This document shows positions 44,226-55,899 of a DNA stretch of 64,000 nt, one piece after another. The stretch comes from Lepraria neglecta. Lineage: Eukaryota > Ascomycota > Lecanoromycetes > Lecanorales > Stereocaulaceae. The stretch is from contig CM065649.1 of assembly GCA_033220425.1 (NCBI GenBank), positions 2,604,001 through 2,668,000 of the forward strand, read 5' to 3'. Within the stretch, counting starts at the first letter, position 1. The number at the start of each line of letters is the position of its first letter. A model generated the notes under the pieces. It had not been told where the DNA came from. It searched no databases and worked only from the letters and a program-made list of their open reading frames with translations. Made by a program: the position numbers and the translations under genes.

Positions 44226-45112
44226 CTACTTCTTAGGGTACTTGTTCTGGAACAGATATCTAGGAGAACGTTAGCTTGCCTTTGCCTACCTCCAGAGACA
44301 TGATTTCACTCACTGGCTTAAATAGTAATCCCCAACGGCCAACACACCCACAGCACCGGCCCATATACCCGCAATCTTCCAGTCGAGTTCCCCTGCAATG
44401 TGCTTCGTGTACGCACCATAGCCCAGTGCTGCTGATCCCGCCACGATCAAAACCCCATTAGCAATGTAGACCGGGTTATCCCTATTATCACTCAAATCCT
44501 GACCAGCGGACTTAATCTCCTTCTTAGCCTCCTTCGCATTCGTCGCCGCGCTCTTCTTCGCCCGATCGTATTTATCCCCCGCATTGTCAGCTAATTCAGA
44601 GCCTTTCTCTTTGCTGTACTGGGAGGCTTCAGAGGCCTTCTTTTTGGCCTTCTCCAGGTACTCGGAAGATTTTTCCTTTGTCTCCTCGGCTGTTTCGGAG
44701 GTCTTTTGCTCGGCGATGTCGGCGGTTTCTTGGGCTTCGGACTTGACGTGTTGGGAGTCGACGTCGGTGAAGGAGGAAGAGGTCGAGTCGTTGATGGAGG
44801 GGGGTGCTGGAGCTCGGCTAGACGGACCAGAGGGCATGTTAGTGTTTGGCATACTGGTGGTTTGATGTGTTAGTGATATATGGTGGTGTAAGCTAGATGG
44901 CAAGAAGTAGGTGTGATAGAGATGCTGGGTCTACTCGGAGCAGCTGGGGTTGCTCGGAAGGACCCTAGATTGATGTTGTTGGAGAGCAAACAAACAAGAC
45001 CATTACTTACGCCTGTCTCTAGTTAGCTGTGCTGTTCTATATTGGAAAGGGTATGACTGACTTCTTCAGGTGACTGTTTAGGCCCCTTGGCTGCGGCTTG
45101 AGCGTACGACAT
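44226..45112 (-). CDS. OM14: OM14-like mitochondrial outer-membrane protein
   Basis: The C-terminal 80 residues match the OM14 C-terminal domain: VYIANGVLIVAGSAALGYGA, then LDWKIAGIWAGAVGVLAVGD and YYLSQYLFQNKYPKK, spanning the outer membrane. OM14 in yeast is an abundant outer-membrane protein that helps dock ribosomes through NAC. The middle is a charged helix (KKASEASQYSKEKGSELADN). The conserved fungal start MSYAQAAAKGPKQSPEE is encoded at 45062-45112. My model is 45062-45112, a 2-nt exon at 45011-45012, 44314-44817 and 44226-44259, 196 residues; every junction is GT-AG and the phase closes only if the GC microexon is used. A shorter product from ATG 44852 is the alternative. Stop is TAG. 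Confidence 0.8.
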
Positions 45113-45722
45113 GTTTGTAGTGTCTTCGAGCTTAGCTTGAGGTGGGTCTGTTGTATATCCCGTAAGTCTTTGAAGCCTGTCAAGCAAGCTATCACTGACC
45201 TCCGAGCAATGGGACCTAGACCGATTGAATTGGTAGTCAAGCTGTAGTACGTAGAGGAGATTTTCTAAGGCAGCTGTGGGTATCTTGCTGGTCACTTGAG
45301 CGTGAAAAGAAGTTCCCAGTTCTCTTGCGGTCTTGGCAAAATCTCGCAGGTTTCGCGCCTGGAGCGCTAATTACATCACACCTTGCTCGGAAATTCCCGG
45401 GTTCAACGCTTTCTTGGTGCAAGGCTCCTTAGGTCCGGATATCTTTTGCCTTTAAGAGTTCTTCATTTAGGGAAACACATTCTCTATTTACATTCGAGCT
45501 ATCAAGGAACAGGATATCCTTATGGAGCTAGTTTAATCGCGATCTAATTACTCCGAAACCCCCAATATAAGGAAAGTCCTTAGATCCAAATCCTACGTGG
45601 TTACAAGTCTAATTCTGCAAACGTTGTCTAAGAAGTTATCCAGCCCCAACGCCGCGCTCATCAATATCAGGACCTGATCTCCCTTAATTTTTGTACAATA
45701 TCTTCGCATTGGACCTCCGCTT
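45113..45722. other. OM14 upstream region
   Basis: Promoter and leader of the OM14-like gene and 3' flank of the Bos1 gene. An upstream in-frame extension of the first exon to 45295 is probably untranslated. Confidence 0.35.
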
Positions 45723-46640
45723 TTACCGCAGATAGTGTATAACCAGCCAACAGAATCCAAAGAATGTGATGACTCCCGCCCAAAATATCCACTTATCCTG
45801 CTTCGCCCTCCTCTCAATCATCCGTATCGTGTCCCCACTTATTCCCAGGGTATTTGCAACACTGTAAAGCTTCTTTTGTGTCCCCTTAAGCATTTCCCTC
45901 TGATCACCTAGATCCCCCAGCACTGCGCGACCGCGCTCTAGGTATTCGTCCAGCGCCGCATTTGTGGAAGACATGAAACTTTGTTCTCGTAGAGCGTGTG
46001 TTTCTCGGGTATAATCTTGGGGAGCAGCGCCGAAGGAGAGGGACTGGGGTTTTGAAGGGGCGAAGGGGGACTTTTGCGCAAGACTGGATTGGGCATATGG
46101 GTTCTCGGGCGTTGCTGTATGATGGGAACGGCGGCCTAGGAGCTCTGTGCGATTTTGGGTAGTTTGCTGTACCAAGGCAAAGCATTAGCAAAAGGGTTGG
46201 ACAGACTGGACCATAAGTCAAGAAGCTTTGGCGGGACTTCTGGGGAAGCATTACGCTATCTTCTCTGTCCCTTCTCAGTCGGTCCAGCGTCTGCCTGTAG
46301 TCTGCCAGCTCACCGCGAAAGTTCTTTATGCGTTCATGGGCCTTTTCTTGCTTGGCGGGGATGAGCTCTTTCTTTGCCATTTCCGCGTAGTCATCTATGG
46401 TTCGAGATAGGGAGGTCAAGGAAGCAGATATTTGGCCTAGGCGACTTTGTCAATTGAAGCTTCGCTACATCGTGAGCTGTGCTGACCTTGTAAGGCAGGC
46501 GAAGAAGTGCCCGGCGATTCGGCGAAGGCATCAATGTCGCGGCGTACAGCAGAGGACTGCTTGAGAGCAGAGTTGAAGAGGGAATTCTGGAACACTTGTT
46601 AGTGAGCTGTAAGAATTTATACATGAATCAGACATACCAT
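45723..46640 (-). CDS. BOS1: ER-Golgi SNARE Bos1
   Basis: v-SNARE of COPII vesicles acting with Sed5, Bet1 and Sec22 in ER-to-Golgi transport. Exons 46638-46640, 46487-46586, 46255-46436 and 45723-46166 give 242 residues, near the yeast length. The first coding exon is only the ATG, followed by a 51-nt intron with a CTAAC branch; the next exon opens NSLFNSALKQSSAVRRDIDAF, aligning with MNALYNHAVKQ in yeast. ISASLTSLSRTIDDYAEMA follows. The SNARE motif is LDEYLERGRAVLGDLGDQRE through NTLGISGDTIRMIERR, then a C-terminal anchor WIFWAGVITFFGFCWLVIHYLR. Intact. Confidence 0.92.
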
Positions 46641-47429
46641 GTTGGAGAAAGGTGCAAGTAAAGAAAACACCCTATTTAGCAATCTGGAACTCTGGGTCCT
46701 CTAAGGGCTAGCGAGGCCAAGTCGGGTACTACGCGGGGTTTAGGTTAGGCCAGATATGCCTTGTGTGGACCCTGTTTATGGCCTGCATGACATGTTCCGC
46801 CATTCGATATGCGCATTTGGTAGGAGAAGCTGACATATGAAGCGAGACTTTGACGCATGAAAGCCGGTGTCTTCATACTGTTTCCTCGGAAATGTGCGAC
46901 ACCTATCGGCAGTTTCATGAAACCGCCGCAGAAGGAAGCAGGAATTGAGCTTACCGCTAACGGGGAACAAATGAAGACACCCAAGGAATTTCCTTCTTTC
47001 TTGCATTTTATTATTGTGGATATTCACGACCCGAGGACCCTAAGTCACTCCTTAAACAATGACTCGTTCCTGTGAGCTCACTAACGGTATCTCATTCCTT
47101 GTTTCAACGGTTTGTGCTGTCGAATAGAGGGGTAGCAGAACGTTCTGACCCTCGTTTATTCATTGTTGAAGCTCATTGGCTTCTGATTGCCCTTCCCAAC
47201 AAATTGAATAATCTGCATCCTGAGGTGAGATCTGCCTAGAATTGTCGTGACTTCGCACTGACGGCCAAGCAGTCTTTTCAAGCAATCACCTACGGTCAAC
47301 TTTCAGGCTCCACTGGAAATCCATCCTCTATTAACAGCGACCTAGCCACATGTTGCAACATCCTCCTCATCCACCTACCGAACTTCTATACCTTCGATTC
47401 TACATCATTGGTCAATCTACCACCTCACC
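46641..47429. other. Intergenic
   Basis: Bos1 promoter on one side, promoter of the small membrane protein on the other; no exon seen. Confidence 0.35.
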
Positions 47430-47894
47430 ATGCATCCAGCACTCTCAACAAATTACGTCGTCCCCGGCCTCCTCCTCAACCCAGTCCTTCTCCTCTGGAG
47501 CATCAATACAATACTCTCTCGCCACCTACCTCCCCTATTAGTCGACGCTTCGATTCAGCCTCCTCCATACTATCCTCTTGGGCCTTCAGCAGAACATCCC
47601 CACATCGATATCCACGCGTCAGAGAGCCTGTGTTGGAGCTATACAGCATTCATCGTCTGTGCAAACCTGGTCGCTTTTGGGAGAGTTAGTGGACGTAGGG
47701 AGGAGGGCAAGGAACAAACGAGGCTCAAGAAAGAACGCGCCAAGAAGATGAAACGAGAGGCGAAGCTTATGAATGGTAACAGCAAGCATTTCATCGGGTT
47801 TGCCGAACATGCCAATGGGGCTGTCTGCCATGAGAACGGAGCTTGCAACGGCACGAAGCTCGGGCATGCACAAGGAGGAGAGCGATCTGGATGA
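47430..47894 (+). CDS. Small two-span membrane protein, unknown
   Basis: 154 residues, intronless. Starts MHPALSTNYVVPGLLLNPVL with a first membrane span through LLLWSINTIL, a Pro-rich loop (IQPPPYYPLGPSAEHPH) and a second span LCWSYTAFIVCANLVAFGRV. A strongly basic helix (KKERAKKMKREAKL) follows, then a Gly/Asn/Cys-rich tail. Order and charge suggest a protein with cytosolic C-terminus. I do not recognise a named family. Confidence 0.55.
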   Translation: MHPALSTNYVVPGLLLNPVLLLWSINTILSRHLPPLLVDASIQPPPYYPLGPSAEHPHIDIHASESLCWSYTAFIVCANLVAFGRVSGRREEGKEQTRLKKERAKKMKREAKLMNGNSKHFIGFAEHANGAVCHENGACNGTKLGHAQGGERSG

Positions 47895-48988
47895 AAGCAG
47901 CCCCGAATGATCTGACTTTTTCACTGATTCATCTGAAACAATCCTGTGAGCATCCTCATGCTTGGCTGAGGACATCCACGGAAAGTGGAGATCGGGGGAC
48001 AAGAATTGCTCTGCACAGGCGTTACCAAGGGTTTGAGTTGCCAAGCAAGGACGTCAGCGTTGCTATACAGCTTAGAGATACCCTTCATGACAATAAAGGT
48101 TACCTGCAGTCATTGTACCACTCATCGTCACGTCATTTGCAACTCAACTTCCCAAGTTCTTTATCTGAAACCCTCTTGGAACCCTAAAACCATTTAATTT
48201 TATGCGATCGGAGGTGCTTCCAGGAATAGAGATCTGAATCTCACCATGCATGAAAAGCCAGATGCCAGAGTCTGTTCACAGCATCAAAGCGTACCTAGAA
48301 ACACCAATAGCGTAGCGAAGGAACCTGATTGGCTCAAATGCCTGTAGATTTTCTCACGTATGCCTTCACGCAAAGCTCGAGCCGTGATGAAAATCTCGAT
48401 GAAGATCCTCGGTCACCTTTTGCACAATTCTCTCTTAAGCACGTATGCCCAAATAACGTCTATGCAATATTGTACTCGACTCGACCGTTACTGATAGTTA
48501 TTAGTTGGATAGGGTGAGCAGACCCCTGTTCTACCGACTAGCGCGCCGCCGGCCGTGCCCCTTAACCGCAGAGTTTGGCAGAACGGCAAACTATCAACCA
48601 GCACAACCACCACCTCACTCCCCTACGAAGGTCGCTGTAATATCACTCGCTTGATTGGAACTTGATTTGTAGTTTCTCTCCTTCCTAAAGGTGTCATCTA
48701 CTCCATCGAGGTAAGGCCTCGCGAGGTGAACAATGGGCTCGCCCTTGTTTGCGTTTCAACCCAAAATACCTGGGCAACAATGCCGCAAGTATTTACGTGA
48801 ACCTTTGCTGACGTCTCTGCGTACCTTCCAGGTGACCCATAACCCCTACATTTGATCGCTCCTTTCCGTGCCTCGACGAAGACAATCAGTATGGGTAAGC
48901 TCCACCTTCCTAGCTCAGAATTCCATCTACATTCATTCCCACCACATTCGCAAGCCGCACTACATCAGAGGAGCATGCAAATATCAGT
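47895..48988. other. Intergenic, septin promoter
   Basis: No gene recognised over 1.1 kb. The last 100 bases may contain a 5'-UTR intron, since GTAAGC at about 48894 and an acceptor (ATATCAG) at 48987 bracket it. Confidence 0.35.
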
Positions 48989-50676
48989 ATGTCTCGCGAG
49001 AACTCTCCAGGACTAGTATGCAAGATTCGCTCTTGAGCAACGTACTGGCCTGGCGTCCCCGAGACAGACTACTATTTGAATGCCTTTGGGCCTCCTCGAA
49101 GGCCTTCTACGCCTAATATTTCGCCTATAAGAAAAGCATTAGACAATATATCTAACTTGGACTTAGCAACCAACGGACCATTATCCAATGTGCCGAAAGC
49201 CTCACCAGCGCCCCAGAATGGCCCTCCAGTTCCGAATGGCAAGCCTACATCACCGTACAGCGAGCGCCAAAACCCAATGACCCCCAACGCACAAATTGCC
49301 GCTCAGACTGTCAGCTCCAAAGATCCCAAGGCTGCAGCTCAAGCTGCTAGTGATATGAGGAACGTTGTGAGGAGGAAGCTCACAGGCTACGTTGGATTTG
49401 CGAACCTGCCCAATCAATGGCATCGCAAGAGTGTCCGCAAGGGCTTCAATTTTAATGTCATGGTTGTTGGTTAGTAATTGAACTTGGTGGCTGGCCAAAA
49501 ATTTCATGCTGACCTTGCCAGGTGAATCTGGTCTCGGAAAATCCACTCTCGTCAACACTCTCTTCAATGACTCCCTATACCCACCTAAGGAGCGAAAAGG
49601 GCCTAGCCTCGACATCATCCCAAAAACCGTATCAATCCAATCAATAAGTGCCGACATTGAGGAGAACGGTGTCCGTCTGCGTCTGACAGTGGTGGATACA
49701 CCAGGTTTTGGTGACTTCGTCAACAATGACGACTCATGGAGACCTATCGTTGAATACATTGAGCAGCGATTTGATGCCTACCTTGATGCTGAGAACAAAG
49801 TCAATAGGATGAACATTGTTGACATCCGAGTTCACGCATGTGTCTACTTTATCCAGCCTACAGGTCACTCGTTGAAGCCTCTTGATATCGAAGTGATGCG
49901 CCGACTGCATACCAAGGTCAACCTGATCCCAGTCATTGCGAAATCGGATACATTGACCGACGAGGAGATCATGAACTTCAAGGAGAGGGTAAGCTCTCAA
50001 TGCACTCGGATTGCATCTCTCCATGCTAATAGACAATCAGATCTTAACCGACATCAATCATCACGCGATCCAGATCTTCGAGGGTCCACGATATGAGTTG
50101 GATGACGATGAGACCATCGCAGAGAACCAAGAGATCATGTCCAAGGTTCCATTCGCTATTGTTGGTGCCAACTCTGAAGTCATGAGCCCGGAAGGCCGCA
50201 AGGTTCGCGGACGCAAATACCCCTGGGGTGTCATTGAGGTCGACAATGAGGATCATTGCGACTTTGTCAAGCTACGCCAGATGCTCATCCGCACACATAT
50301 GGAGGAATTGAAGGAGCACACCAACAATGCGCTATATGAGAACTACCGCTCAGATAAGCTCACTCAAATGGGTGTAGCGCAAGATCCTAGTGTGTTCAAG
50401 GAGGTCAACCCGGCTGTGAAGCAAGAAGAGGAGCGTACTCTGCACGAGCAGAAATTGGCGAAGATGGAGTCAGAAATGAAGATGGTGTTCCAGCAAAAGG
50501 TCGCCGAGAAGGAGAGCAAGTTGAAGCAGAGTGAAGAGGAGCTGTACGCTAGACATCGTGAGATGAAGGATCAGCTCGAGAGGCAGCGTTTGGAACTGGA
50601 TGATAAGAAGTCGCGCGTGGAGAGTGGACGTCCACTGGACGAGAAGACGAAGAAGAAGGGATTCTCCTTGCGTTAA
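48989..50676 (+). CDS. CDC3: Septin, Cdc3/AspB type
   Basis: GTP-binding filament protein of the septin ring at septa, hyphal tips and branches. Exons 48989-49015, 49064-49469, 49522-49988 and 50041-50676 give 511 residues. A long Pro/Ser N-terminus ([13 protein letters not shown]) leads into the polybasic stretch KSVRKGF, then the P-loop GESGLGKST (about residues 145-153), switch DTPGFGD, and AKSD (G4). The septin unique element runs through [16 protein letters not shown] and [13 protein letters not shown]. The end is a coiled coil ([20 protein letters not shown]) and a basic tail. The N-terminal extension and order fit the Cdc3/AspB group. The first tiny exon (MSRENSPGL) is inferred from a 48-nt intron whose acceptor is weak. 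Confidence 0.92.
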
Positions 50677-51285
50677 GGGACCATCATGGCGCCGGAAAAC
50701 AAATGCTTACGGGAAGACCTGGCTGGCAACGCTAGGCCTTACGTCTCGCTGGCATAGATCGACGCTGTATCTTTCGGTGTTTCCTAGCTTTCGATATCCC
50801 CGGCCTCATTCCTTTGGTACTAGATTCTACAGACTGGACACTGTCGAAGACTAATGTGTTGGGGATGGGCTTGCGGTAGACAGAGATGATGGCAATGGGT
50901 AGCTTTCAAACCTGTATTTTCTCATGTTCTTTAGCCCATAGCCAATTTTCTACTAAAACGGTTTCCACTTCCATGTGTGCAAAGCCTTGAAATAAGCTAC
51001 GTAATCATTGACACAAATCCCGATGACTCGTAAGCCTGTAAAAAGGTATCAAATGTCTTGATCGTGTGCCCTTTAAGGGTCCGGAGCCCGTCACTGGCGG
51101 CCTTGGCGCTATCGGAAACCTGGCCTCCACACAAAGTTTCTGCCTGTTTGATCTCAGCTCCTCCGCGTCTATCACTTCTTCTTCACAAACAACACTACAC
51201 TTATTACTTCGTCTAAAGCACACTACAGCTTTGTCTATCGCTTAGAATTCGAACTGATTAGCCAATTCGTCCTCAAACTACCGCG
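50677..51285. other. Intergenic
   Basis: Septin 3' side and promoter of the Pom33-like gene; no other feature seen. Confidence 0.35.
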
Positions 51286-52265
51286 ATGGCCCCTCCACCT
51301 CCAGGATCCATGCCGCTGGGAGAGTAAGCCATTCCCGAGCGATAACACATTCTGAGCTACAAGACCTCAATACTGACATGAAGAACTAGGAGACTACTTA
51401 AGCTTGCCCAGACACTCCAGTTTGGCTGGTTTGTTGGACATGTAACCCTCCTCTTCTGCGCTCTCCGCTACGGCTTGTCTTACATCACCTTCAACTCCTA
51501 CTCGCGCTGGGCACGATTCTCCTACCGCACTGCCTTTGTAGCAGCCGCAGCAACCTACGGAATCGTCGTCTACAAAGCATTCCGTGCCCGCCAACGAGCC
51601 GGAAGCCGCCAACAAGCTGGCCCGTTAGCTCTGGTTGGAGACGAGAATGTTCAATATCTAGGTACGTGACAGCCATTGTCGAGCACATCAACACAGTCCA
51701 CCAAGCTGATAAGGACTTGTGTAAAGCAATGGCACTCATCTGGCTCTTCTCCCGCCAAATCCCCCTCGCCCTCCTCCCCTTCATGGTCTACTCCATCTTC
51801 CACGTAGCAACCTACACCCGCACCAACATAATCCCCACTCTCCATCCCCAACCCGCGGCCGGTGCCTCTCCAGGCGGCCGTCCCGCTACCAAGTCCTCCC
51901 CCATGGCCGACACCATTGGCAAATTCGTGAAAGAATACTACGACTCCTCCATGATGCTCGTCGCCAGCTTGGAAATCTTCCTCTGGTTCCGGGTCCTCTT
52001 CTCGGCCATCATTTTCACGAAGGGAAGCTGGATCCTCCTGGTTATCTACACTGTCTTCTTGAGGTCTAGGTACAGTCAGAGCAGCTTTGTCCAAGGAGCT
52101 GTTGGACAGATGGTTGCTAGGGGCGATGCGTTGGTTGCCAATCAGAGCACACCACCTCCGGCTAGGGAGGCGTGGGAGATGGTGAAGAGGCTGGGCAGAC
52201 AGGTTACTGATGCTACAGACATCAACAGATATGTCAGCGGCCAGCCTATGAAGAAGGCGCAGTAG
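51286..52265 (+). CDS. Pom33/Per33 (TMEM33 family) membrane protein
   Basis: ER and nuclear-envelope membrane protein; the yeast relatives Pom33 and Per33 and fission-yeast Tts1 help nuclear-pore distribution and ER shaping. Exons 51286-51323, 51390-51661 and 51727-52265 give 282 residues. Spans: FGWFVGHVTLLFCALRYGLS, then TAFVAAAATYGIVVYKAF, then IPLALLPFMVYSIFHVATYT, and a hairpin VASLEIFLWFRVLFSAIIF plus GSWILLVIYTVFLRSRYSQS. A C-terminal amphipathic helix (AWEMVKRLGRQVTDATDI) matches the membrane-binding tail of the family. Stop is TAG. Intact. Confidence 0.88.
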
Positions 52266-53312
52266 ACGTTGCGTGGTGGAAGAAGTGGACCGGAATATCC
52301 GACTCGGCGACGGGATCAGGGCCCGAGAAGGTCGAGCAGCCTTCAGTATTTCAGGGCGGCGGCGAAAGGCTCGAGCAATCGTCTTTGATGTACTCACTGC
52401 CAATCTGGGCAAACCGGCAAGCGAAAAAGCGAGGGCAGGCAAGTTGGACCCTAATGAGCGACTTGGGGCCATGAACATGAACAATTTTCTCTCTATTCTT
52501 CCTGTTCTCTATTTTACGGGCGTTTCATTTACAGGCAACTACTCTGGGAGCGCCTGTACGCTATCATAAACGCCTGGTACTTAGATCTGCATTTGCTTTT
52601 CGTGCGTTTATTAGCAAAAATCCTTCTAGTACACTCTTTTCTTCTCGTCTTGCGTCCTTGACCACAGAAATCGCTGGGATTGAGACATGAATCTGGCAAG
52701 TTCAAGATTCCACTTACCTAGCAAACTCCAGATTTCCAGCTCCTTCTAATTCGAAACGGGCCACGTTTGACTCAGATTGTTGTTAACAACGCCTTGGTGA
52801 ATTTTCAACCCCTCACAACATTGGCTTGAAAAAAGCTCTATTCTACATTTTTTCCGTTGCCCGCAAGCTTCTTTCCTGTACATCTAAAAAGAGTGCGGCG
52901 CCCAATCTCGCTTCACTATGTACTGTAGCTCCTATACTTCTTCAAGTTGGCTTCCAAGAACCCAGATTTCTTAGTGTGGAGCTGAAGTTGCTGGTCTTGC
53001 GCGCCAATGAATAAAGCTGTGGCTGCGAGCTACCACGTTTGCCAAGCCTGAGCATGAGCAATCTGCTTTGGAAGATGGGTATAAACGTGACTCTGAACAT
53101 CATGGTTCTAGCATTTGGCAGCCATTGCTTGCCCAGGGTTTGTTATTTGAAACCAGAGATCTTGCTGCAACGCCTACTTGTTTGCAAGGAGCCAACGTGT
53201 CACGAGTTCAACAAGGCCTTTTACCCCAAGTGTCTTGTTGTGCTCCAAGTCTTTAATGAAGCGGCTTTGACATATCATCAGACCACTATCGGAGCATGTA
53301 ACGCACGTCAAG
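52266..53312. other. Intergenic
   Basis: No supported gene. Small frames only. Last part is the upstream region of the GPI-repeat gene. Confidence 0.35.
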
Positions 53313-55521
53313 ATGACCAGACCCGCCCCTCTAAAATCCCTCAGCATTTTCGGTGCCCTCATGATAGCTGCAAACGCGACGCTTTGTATGTTTTCACTCT
53401 TCGACCTATGAAATCAGAACTAATACTATACACCTCAGGTCCCTGGATGAACCATAGCACCAATGCTGTGACTTTACCGCCACCTGTCATTGCCCGCTCA
53501 TGCTCCGGGTGCACTTACGTGATAGACGTTCTTGAAATCTTCTGGAACACAGATATCTACACCCACACAACCGCAACAGTCATCGTTAAAGTCGACAAAG
53601 CGTCGAATAAAACTCGCACGTCGACGGTGCAAGGAACAAGTATACTTCCTAGTGCGCCTCTTGGTGGCCCTTATGCTACGGGCTCAGTGATCACAACCGT
53701 CGTGCGATAGAGCACGTATACGCTGTACTTCCTTCCATGACAGCATCTGTGCAGGAATAATCCATGCTGACATAGTCGAGTACTTCTCCCACATCCCGCT
53801 TCGGCCTCGATCACGTCTGGTCACCGACAAGTTCGAGGTTACCAACAGCTTGGGATACGTCATCTGTACATCCTCAACGACGGACTTCGGCCTTGGCCTG
53901 CTTTTTAGCGGAGACATTCCGGCAACGGGGTTGAACACCATGGCGCAACCAAATGAATTCGCAGCACGGGTTAATTTGAATTGTACACAACAAGCTATCA
54001 GTCCACCGCAGGTTTTGCTTCCTATTTCCGCTCTTACTGCCACTATTACGACGCAAATTAGTGGGGTTCCGCCTCATGCACCTGATCATGTATTGCCTGC
54101 GCCGGCAGTGAATGCACTTACTGTGGCCCCTACGCAACAAGTTCCTCCGCCAGCAGTGCAGGCTATGGGGCCTGGGAGCAATGCACATGGCAATCCTGTA
54201 GCTGATAGCAGCCCTCCTCAGCCAGTTCCGGGAAATAAACCTCCGACAGAACAAGGCCTTCCAGGTTCCACCCCCAACGAGCCAGCACCCGAAGCGAACG
54301 GCAGTCCAACCCAGGACACAAGCCCTCCAAAGAGTCAAGATCTTCCACCCGTAATCGTAGTGCCTTCTCCCAAGACCGAAAGACCTGCAGCTGCCGGCGC
54401 TCCCCAAGATATCCTAGACAACAACCCTCAGCAATTGCCACTACCAGAGATCGCAATTGGAACCGAGACGTACCAAGCCACAACCTTCCCTACTGTGATT
54501 ATTGCTCACTCTATACTCATCCCAAACTCCATCATCACAATCTCCAGCAATCCCATAGTCCTCCTCCCAGGGGGATCCAGCATCGCTATCGGCGGCAGCA
54601 CACTCACAATCCCGGCTTCAGCTGCAGTCCCAAACGTTGGCTCCAACAGAGTCACAGCAAATAAAGCTGGAGCATTCGTCTTCGCCGGCCAAACAGCTGC
54701 CCCTGGCGCACCAGCTATCACAGTCTCAGGTACGACCATCTCCATACAAGCCCAAGAATCGAGTGTCGTCATTAATGGAGTAACGAGTGCCATAACCCAC
54801 AACTCCTCACCAGTAGTTCTCGACGGCCAAACATTCAGTCCAGGCATAGCCAGCGGCTACATACTTTACAGCACGCCCCTAATGGCAGGATGTGCGCCCA
54901 TTACGGTTTCAGGCACTCCTTACTCGCTCGCCACTGGAGCTACTACCTTAGTCGTGGGGAGTCGTACACAACTTTTCACTCCTTCCGCACCCACTCCCGC
55001 CCCAAACGTTATTGAATTCGCCGGCTCAATATACGCGGAAAACGCCGCCTCTCAGTATATAATCTCTGGCCAGACTCTCTCGCCTGGCTCCGCAATGATA
55101 GTGTCAGGCACCGTACTATCCCTGGCTCCAGGCGCTACGGCGTTTCGTCGTAGGGGAAAGCATGCAGATTCTCACCCCTTCACCAACCCTCTCTCCACTG
55201 GTCTTGACCTTCGGAGGATCGGCACATACTGAGAATGCGGCTTCCTAATTTCTCATAGCGGGTTAGACACTCTTACCCGGCTCCGCGATAACTATCTCAG
55301 GCACTCGCATCTCTTTAGATGCAGACGTGACGGAAGCTATCGCCGGCTCAAACACGGAGGTTTTGGCTAAGAGTACGGGGGTGGGAGGGTTGATTATGGG
55401 TGGGTTTGGTCCGGGTAATGAATCCACATTAACTGGGGGCTGTAAGGATGGAGCTGGAAATAGAAGACTTACAGCTCTTGTAGGTCTCTTTTTATTGCTT
55501 TTAGTGCTCCTGTTGGGTTAG
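53313..55521 (+). pseudogene. GPI-anchored repeat surface protein, decaying
   Basis: Cell-wall or surface protein built of repeats of about 60-70 residues containing ENAAS(Q)(Y/F)xIxGQTLxPGxAxxVSGTxxSL. Exon 1 (53313-53385) is a signal peptide, MTRPAPLKSLSIFGALMIAA, spliced at 53439. The N-terminal domain (CSGCTYVIDVLEIFWNTDIY; SLGYVICTSSTTDFGLGL) is followed by a Pro-rich linker and at least four repeats. The end is a GPI-type hydrophobic tail (LTALVGLFLLLLVLLLG). Stops: 53708-53710 (TAG), 53738-53740 (TGA), 55246-55248 (TAA), 55264-55266 (TAG), plus two frame changes. The two stops near 55250 stand exactly where the neighbouring repeats have Gln. Long open stretches remain, so decay is recent. 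Confidence 0.75.
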
Positions 55522-55899
55522 TGTTGGATGTATTTGAGCGAGACAGTTCCTCGTGCAATGCTCTACAGCAAATTGCCACCATGTAGAATAGGCAATCATG
55601 GAAAGGCCTGGCTGTTCATAGTGTAATATTCAAAGGTCTATCGAGCCAATTTCTCCCTTCAACATGCGCCTTTGGTGTTTCATCTCCCTCATTTCAAAGG
55701 TCTTCAACCAAAGATTTTGTCTATTTGATGTTCCTGCAAAACGGAAAATGCCACGCTTCTAGCTCAACGAGAAGGGTAATCAGAGCGTAAAAGGAACGCT
55801 TGAAGCAGGTTCCTTAACGAAAACCCGATTTGTCGACTAGAAGCAGTTGTTTCATCGCTCTGATCCGTTCACCCTCATGTCAGCCGCCAACTCTGCAAT
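55522..55899. other. Intergenic
   Basis: Nothing recognised. Confidence 0.3.

Noticed and set aside
48480-48600. Possible tRNA-like arms near 48530-48590
   Set aside because: D-arm- and T-arm-like pieces were noticed on the minus strand but no acceptor pairing or anticodon stem could be drawn.
11937-55266. TAG might be read as glutamine (altered code or amber suppression)
   Set aside because: Live genes here use TAG as their ordinary stop (Pom33-like 52263-52265, OM14-like 44226-44228, secreted protein 26308-26310), and the interrupted genes usually have frameshifts as well.
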